From NCBI RefSeq assembly GCF_045679555.1, contig NC_092094.1, positions 12,533,612 through 12,597,611 on the forward strand: a stretch of DNA of 64,000 nucleotides. Reading direction: 5' to 3'. The position numbers and the translations under genes are program-made. The notes below the pieces were generated by a model. The model had not been told where the DNA came from and made no database searches. It saw only the letters and a program-made list of their open reading frames with translations. This document shows positions 61,420-64,000 of the stretch, in pieces (position 1 is the first letter of the stretch; each line of letters starts with the position of its first letter). Source of the DNA: Salvelinus alpinus (Eukaryota > Chordata > Actinopteri > Salmoniformes > Salmonidae).

Positions 61420-63463
61420 GAAGTGCGCCTTTCATGTCTCCTCTGTCACTTTTCTCGGTTCTGTTATTTCCGCTGAAGGCATTCAGATGGATCCCGCTAA
61501 GGTCCAGACTGTCAGCGATTGGCCCGTCCCTAAGTCACGTGTCGAGTTGCAGCGTTTTCTCGGTTTCGCTAATTTCTATCGGCGTTTCATTCGTAATTTC
61601 GGTCAAGTGGCTGCCCCTCTCACCGCTCTGACTTCTGTCAAGACTTGCTTTAAGTGGTCCGGTTCCGCCCAGGGAGCTTTTGATCTCCTCAAGAAGCGTT
61701 TTACATCCGCTCCTATCCTTGTTACTCCTGACGTCACTAAACAATTCATTGTCGAGGTTGACGCTTCAGAGGTGGGCGTGGGAGCCATTCTGTCTCAGCG
61801 CTTCCAGTCTGACGATAAGGTCCATCCTTGCGCTTACTTTTCTCATCGCCTGTCGCCATCGGAACGCAACTATGATGTGGGTAACCGCGAACTGCTCGCC
61901 ATCCGCTTAGCCATAGGCGAATGGCGACAGTGGTTGGAGGGGGCGACCGTCCCTTTTGTCGTTTGGACTGACCATAAGAACCTTGAGTACATCCGTTCGG
62001 CCAAACGACTTAATGCACGTCAAGCTCGTTGGGCGTTGTTTTTCGCTCGTTTCGAGTTCGTGATTTCCTATCGTCCGGGAAATAAGAACACCAAGCCTGA
62101 TGCCTTATCCCGTCTCTTTAGTTCTTCTGTGGCTTCTACCGACCCCGAGGGGATTCTCCCTGAAGGGCGTGTTGTCGGGTTGACTGTCTGGGGAATTGAG
62201 AGACAGGTAAAGCAAGCACTCACTCACACTGCGTCGCCGCGCGCTTGTCCTAGTAACCTTCTGTTCGTTCCTGTCTCTACTCGTCTGGCTGTTCTTCAGT
62301 GGGCTCACTCTGCCAAGTTAGCTGGCCACCCCGGCGTTCGGGGTACGCTTGCTTCTATTCGCCAGCGGTTTTGGTGGCCTACTCAGGAGCGGGACACGCG
62401 TCGTTTCGTGGCTGCTTGTTCGGACTGCGCGCAGACTAAGTCAGGTAACTCTCCTCCTGCCGGTCGTCTCAGACCGCTTCCCATTCCTTCTCGACCATGG
62501 TCTCACATCGCCTTAGACTTTATTACCGGTCTGCCTTCGTCTGCGGGGAAGACTGTGATTCTTACGGTTATCGATAGGTTCTCTAAGGCGGCACATTTCA
62601 TTCCCCTCGCTAAGCTTCCTTCCGCTAAGGAGACGGCACAAATCATCATTGAGAATGTGTTCAGAATTCATGGCCTCCCGTTAGACGCCGTTTCAGACAG
62701 AGGTCCGCAATTCACGTCACAGTTTTGGAGGGAGTTCTGTCGTTTGATTGGTGCTTCCGTCAGTCTCTCTTCCGGGTTTCATCCCCAGTCTAACGGTCAA
62801 GCAGAAAGGGCCAATCAGTCGATTGGTCGCATTTTACGCAGCCTTTCGTTTCGAAACCCTGCGTCTTGGGCAGAACAGCTCCCCTGGGCTGAGTACGCTC
62901 ACAACTCGCTTCCTTCGTCTGCTACCGGGCTGTCCCCGTTTCAGAGTAGTCTTGGCTACCAGCCTCCTCTGTTTTCGTCCCAGCTCGCCGAGTCCAGCGT
63001 TCCCTCCGCTCAGGCTTTTGTCCAACGTTGTGAGCGCACCTGGAGGAGGGTCAGGTCTGCACTTTGCCGTTACAGGGCGCAGACTGTGAGAGCCGCCAAT
63101 AAGCGTAGGATTAAGAGTCCTAGGTATTGTCGCGGTCAGAGAGTGTGGCTTTCCACTCGTAACCTTCCCCTTACGACAGCTTCTCGCAAGTTGACTCCGC
63201 GGTTCATTGGTCCGTTCCGTGTCTCTCAGGTCGTCAATCCTGTCGCTGTGCGACTGCTTCTTCCGCAACATCTTCGTCGCGTCCACCCTGTCTTCCATGT
63301 CTCCTGTGTCAAGCCTTTTCTTCGCGCCCCCGTTCGTCTTCCCTCCCCCCCCCCCCGTCCTTGTCGAGGGCGCTCCTATTTACAAGGTACGGAAGATCAT
63401 GGACATGCGTTCTCGGGGACGTGGTCACCAGTACTTAGTGGATTGGGAGGGTTACGGTCCTGA
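61340..63463 (+). pseudogene. Gypsy pol part 2: RT thumb, RNase H, integrase; frame broken at the C-run 63345-63356
   Basis: It continues the polyprotein in the +1 frame. The RT end is [15 protein letters not shown], then RRFIRNFGQ. RNase H has [16 protein letters not shown] and the TDHKNLEYI motif. The H2C2 integrase zinc finger is [17 protein letters not shown] followed by CSDC. The integrase core has [21 protein letters not shown] and [12 protein letters not shown], giving all three acidic catalytic residues (about 62516, 62695, 62804). The frame runs to 63463, but after a run of 12 C (63345-63356) it no longer encodes family sequence. Confidence 0.85.
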
Positions 63464-63572
63464 GGAGAGGAGTTGGGTTCCATCTCGGGACGTGCTGGAC
63501 CGTTCGTTGATCGATGATTTCCTTCGTTGCCGCCAGGGTTCCTCCTCGAGTGCGCCAGGAGGCGCTCGGTGA
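63357..63572 (+). pseudogene. Gypsy pol part 3: integrase C-terminal chromodomain
   Basis: In the next frame, [20 protein letters not shown] followed by [14 protein letters not shown] is a chromodomain with its aromatic-cage-like Tyr and Trp residues. It ends [19 protein letters not shown] at 63572. Chromodomains at the integrase C-terminus define the chromovirus branch of Gypsy elements and bias integration to particular chromatin. It is separated from the integrase only by the poly-C frame change. Confidence 0.85.
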
Positions 63573-63584
63573 GTGGGGGGGTAC

Positions 63585-64000
63585 TGTCATGTTTTGTCTT
63601 TGATCATGTCTTGTCCCTGTGCTTCCCTCTGCTGGTCTTATTAGGTTCTTTCTCTTTCTCTCTCTCTATCGTTCCGTTCATGCTCCCAGCTGTTTCTCAT
63701 TCTCCCTACGACCTCATTTACTCTTTCACACCTGTCCCCTATTTTGCCCTCTGATTAGAGTCCCTATTTCTCCCTCTGTTTTCCGCTCCTGTCCTTGTCG
63801 GATTCTTGTTTGATGTTTGCAGTTCCTGTGTCTTGTTCCGCCCTGTCGTGTTCTTTTACCTTCTTCAGATGCTGCGTGTGAGCAGGTGTCTATGTCAGCT
63901 ACGGCCTGTGCCTTCCTGAAGCGACCTGCAGTCTGTGGTCGCGTCTCCAGTCGTTCCTCTCTATTGACGAGAGGATTTCAGTTTCCTGTTTTGGATTTCC
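63585..64000 (+). repeat. 3' LTR, first 416 bp
   Basis: Starts TGTCATGTTTTGTCTTTGAT, 4786 bp after the 5' LTR start. It looks identical to 58799-59214 over its whole visible length. Confidence 0.92.

Larger units (their letters stand above)
58799..64000 (+). mobile_element. Chromodomain Gypsy (Ty3-like) LTR retrotransposon, runs off the window
   Basis: Order: 5' LTR (58799-59312), gag (59330-60250), pol with protease, reverse transcriptase, RNase H, integrase and chromodomain (about 60181-63572), a G-rich polypurine tract (63574-63584) and the 3' LTR (63585 onward). The first 416 bases of both LTRs look identical, so insertion is very recent. pol is broken at two homopolymer runs only. The target duplication cannot be checked because the right end is outside. 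Confidence 0.92.

Overview
The window looks like nuclear DNA of a salmonid fish. It has no operon-like packing, its only complete host gene carries introns, and most of the rest is teleost or salmonid repeat: L2-, L1- and Tx1-type LINEs, tRNA-derived and 5S-rRNA-derived SINEs, Tc1/mariner remnants, short inverted-repeat elements, Gypsy LTR elements, long (GT)n tracts and very large minisatellites. The salmonid call rests on remembered repeat families, so it is inference; the vertebrate gene is visible in the sequence.

Host gene. tmem263 (a small two-pass membrane protein) runs on the + strand from 9011 to 49764. It has a two-codon first coding exon (9011-9016), a second exon (9747-9858) and a last exon (49484-49764), joined by GT/AG introns into a 132-residue protein. 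Intron 2 is about 39.6 kb and holds most of the unusual material: a 33-bp minisatellite (12230-15117), a 61-bp minisatellite (about 16485-17085), a foldback element (19020-19258), a Tx1-type LINE ORF1 split by a 5S-derived SINE (19262-20530), a glod4 processed pseudogene (20607-21345), a 9.3-kb minisatellite of 25-bp units with a 3.7-kb higher-order repeat (23843-33165), and a DNA transposon with about 180-bp inverted ends (36077-41611) that carries a nested, nearly full-length L2 LINE (37548-40925).

Upstream (1-8900): the end of a Gypsy LTR, the 5' half of an L1-type LINE on the - strand with an intact ORF1, Tc1 and IS630-like fragments, L2 pieces on the - strand, a 48-bp minisatellite and a MITE. 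Downstream (49765-58800): the tmem263 3'UTR, SINEs, inverted-repeat elements, a 1.4-kb CTGT-rich minisatellite, a 0.5-kb CT-rich tract and an L1-type ORF2 tail. The right end (58799-64000) is a young chromodomain Gypsy element. Its two LTRs look identical over the part visible, and its pol frame is broken only at two homopolymer runs.

I see no undescribed multi-gene system. The most informative observations are the giant arrays inside tmem263 intron 2, an exact 48-bp filler copy at a SINE 5' junction, the nested inverted-end transposon, and the young Gypsy element.
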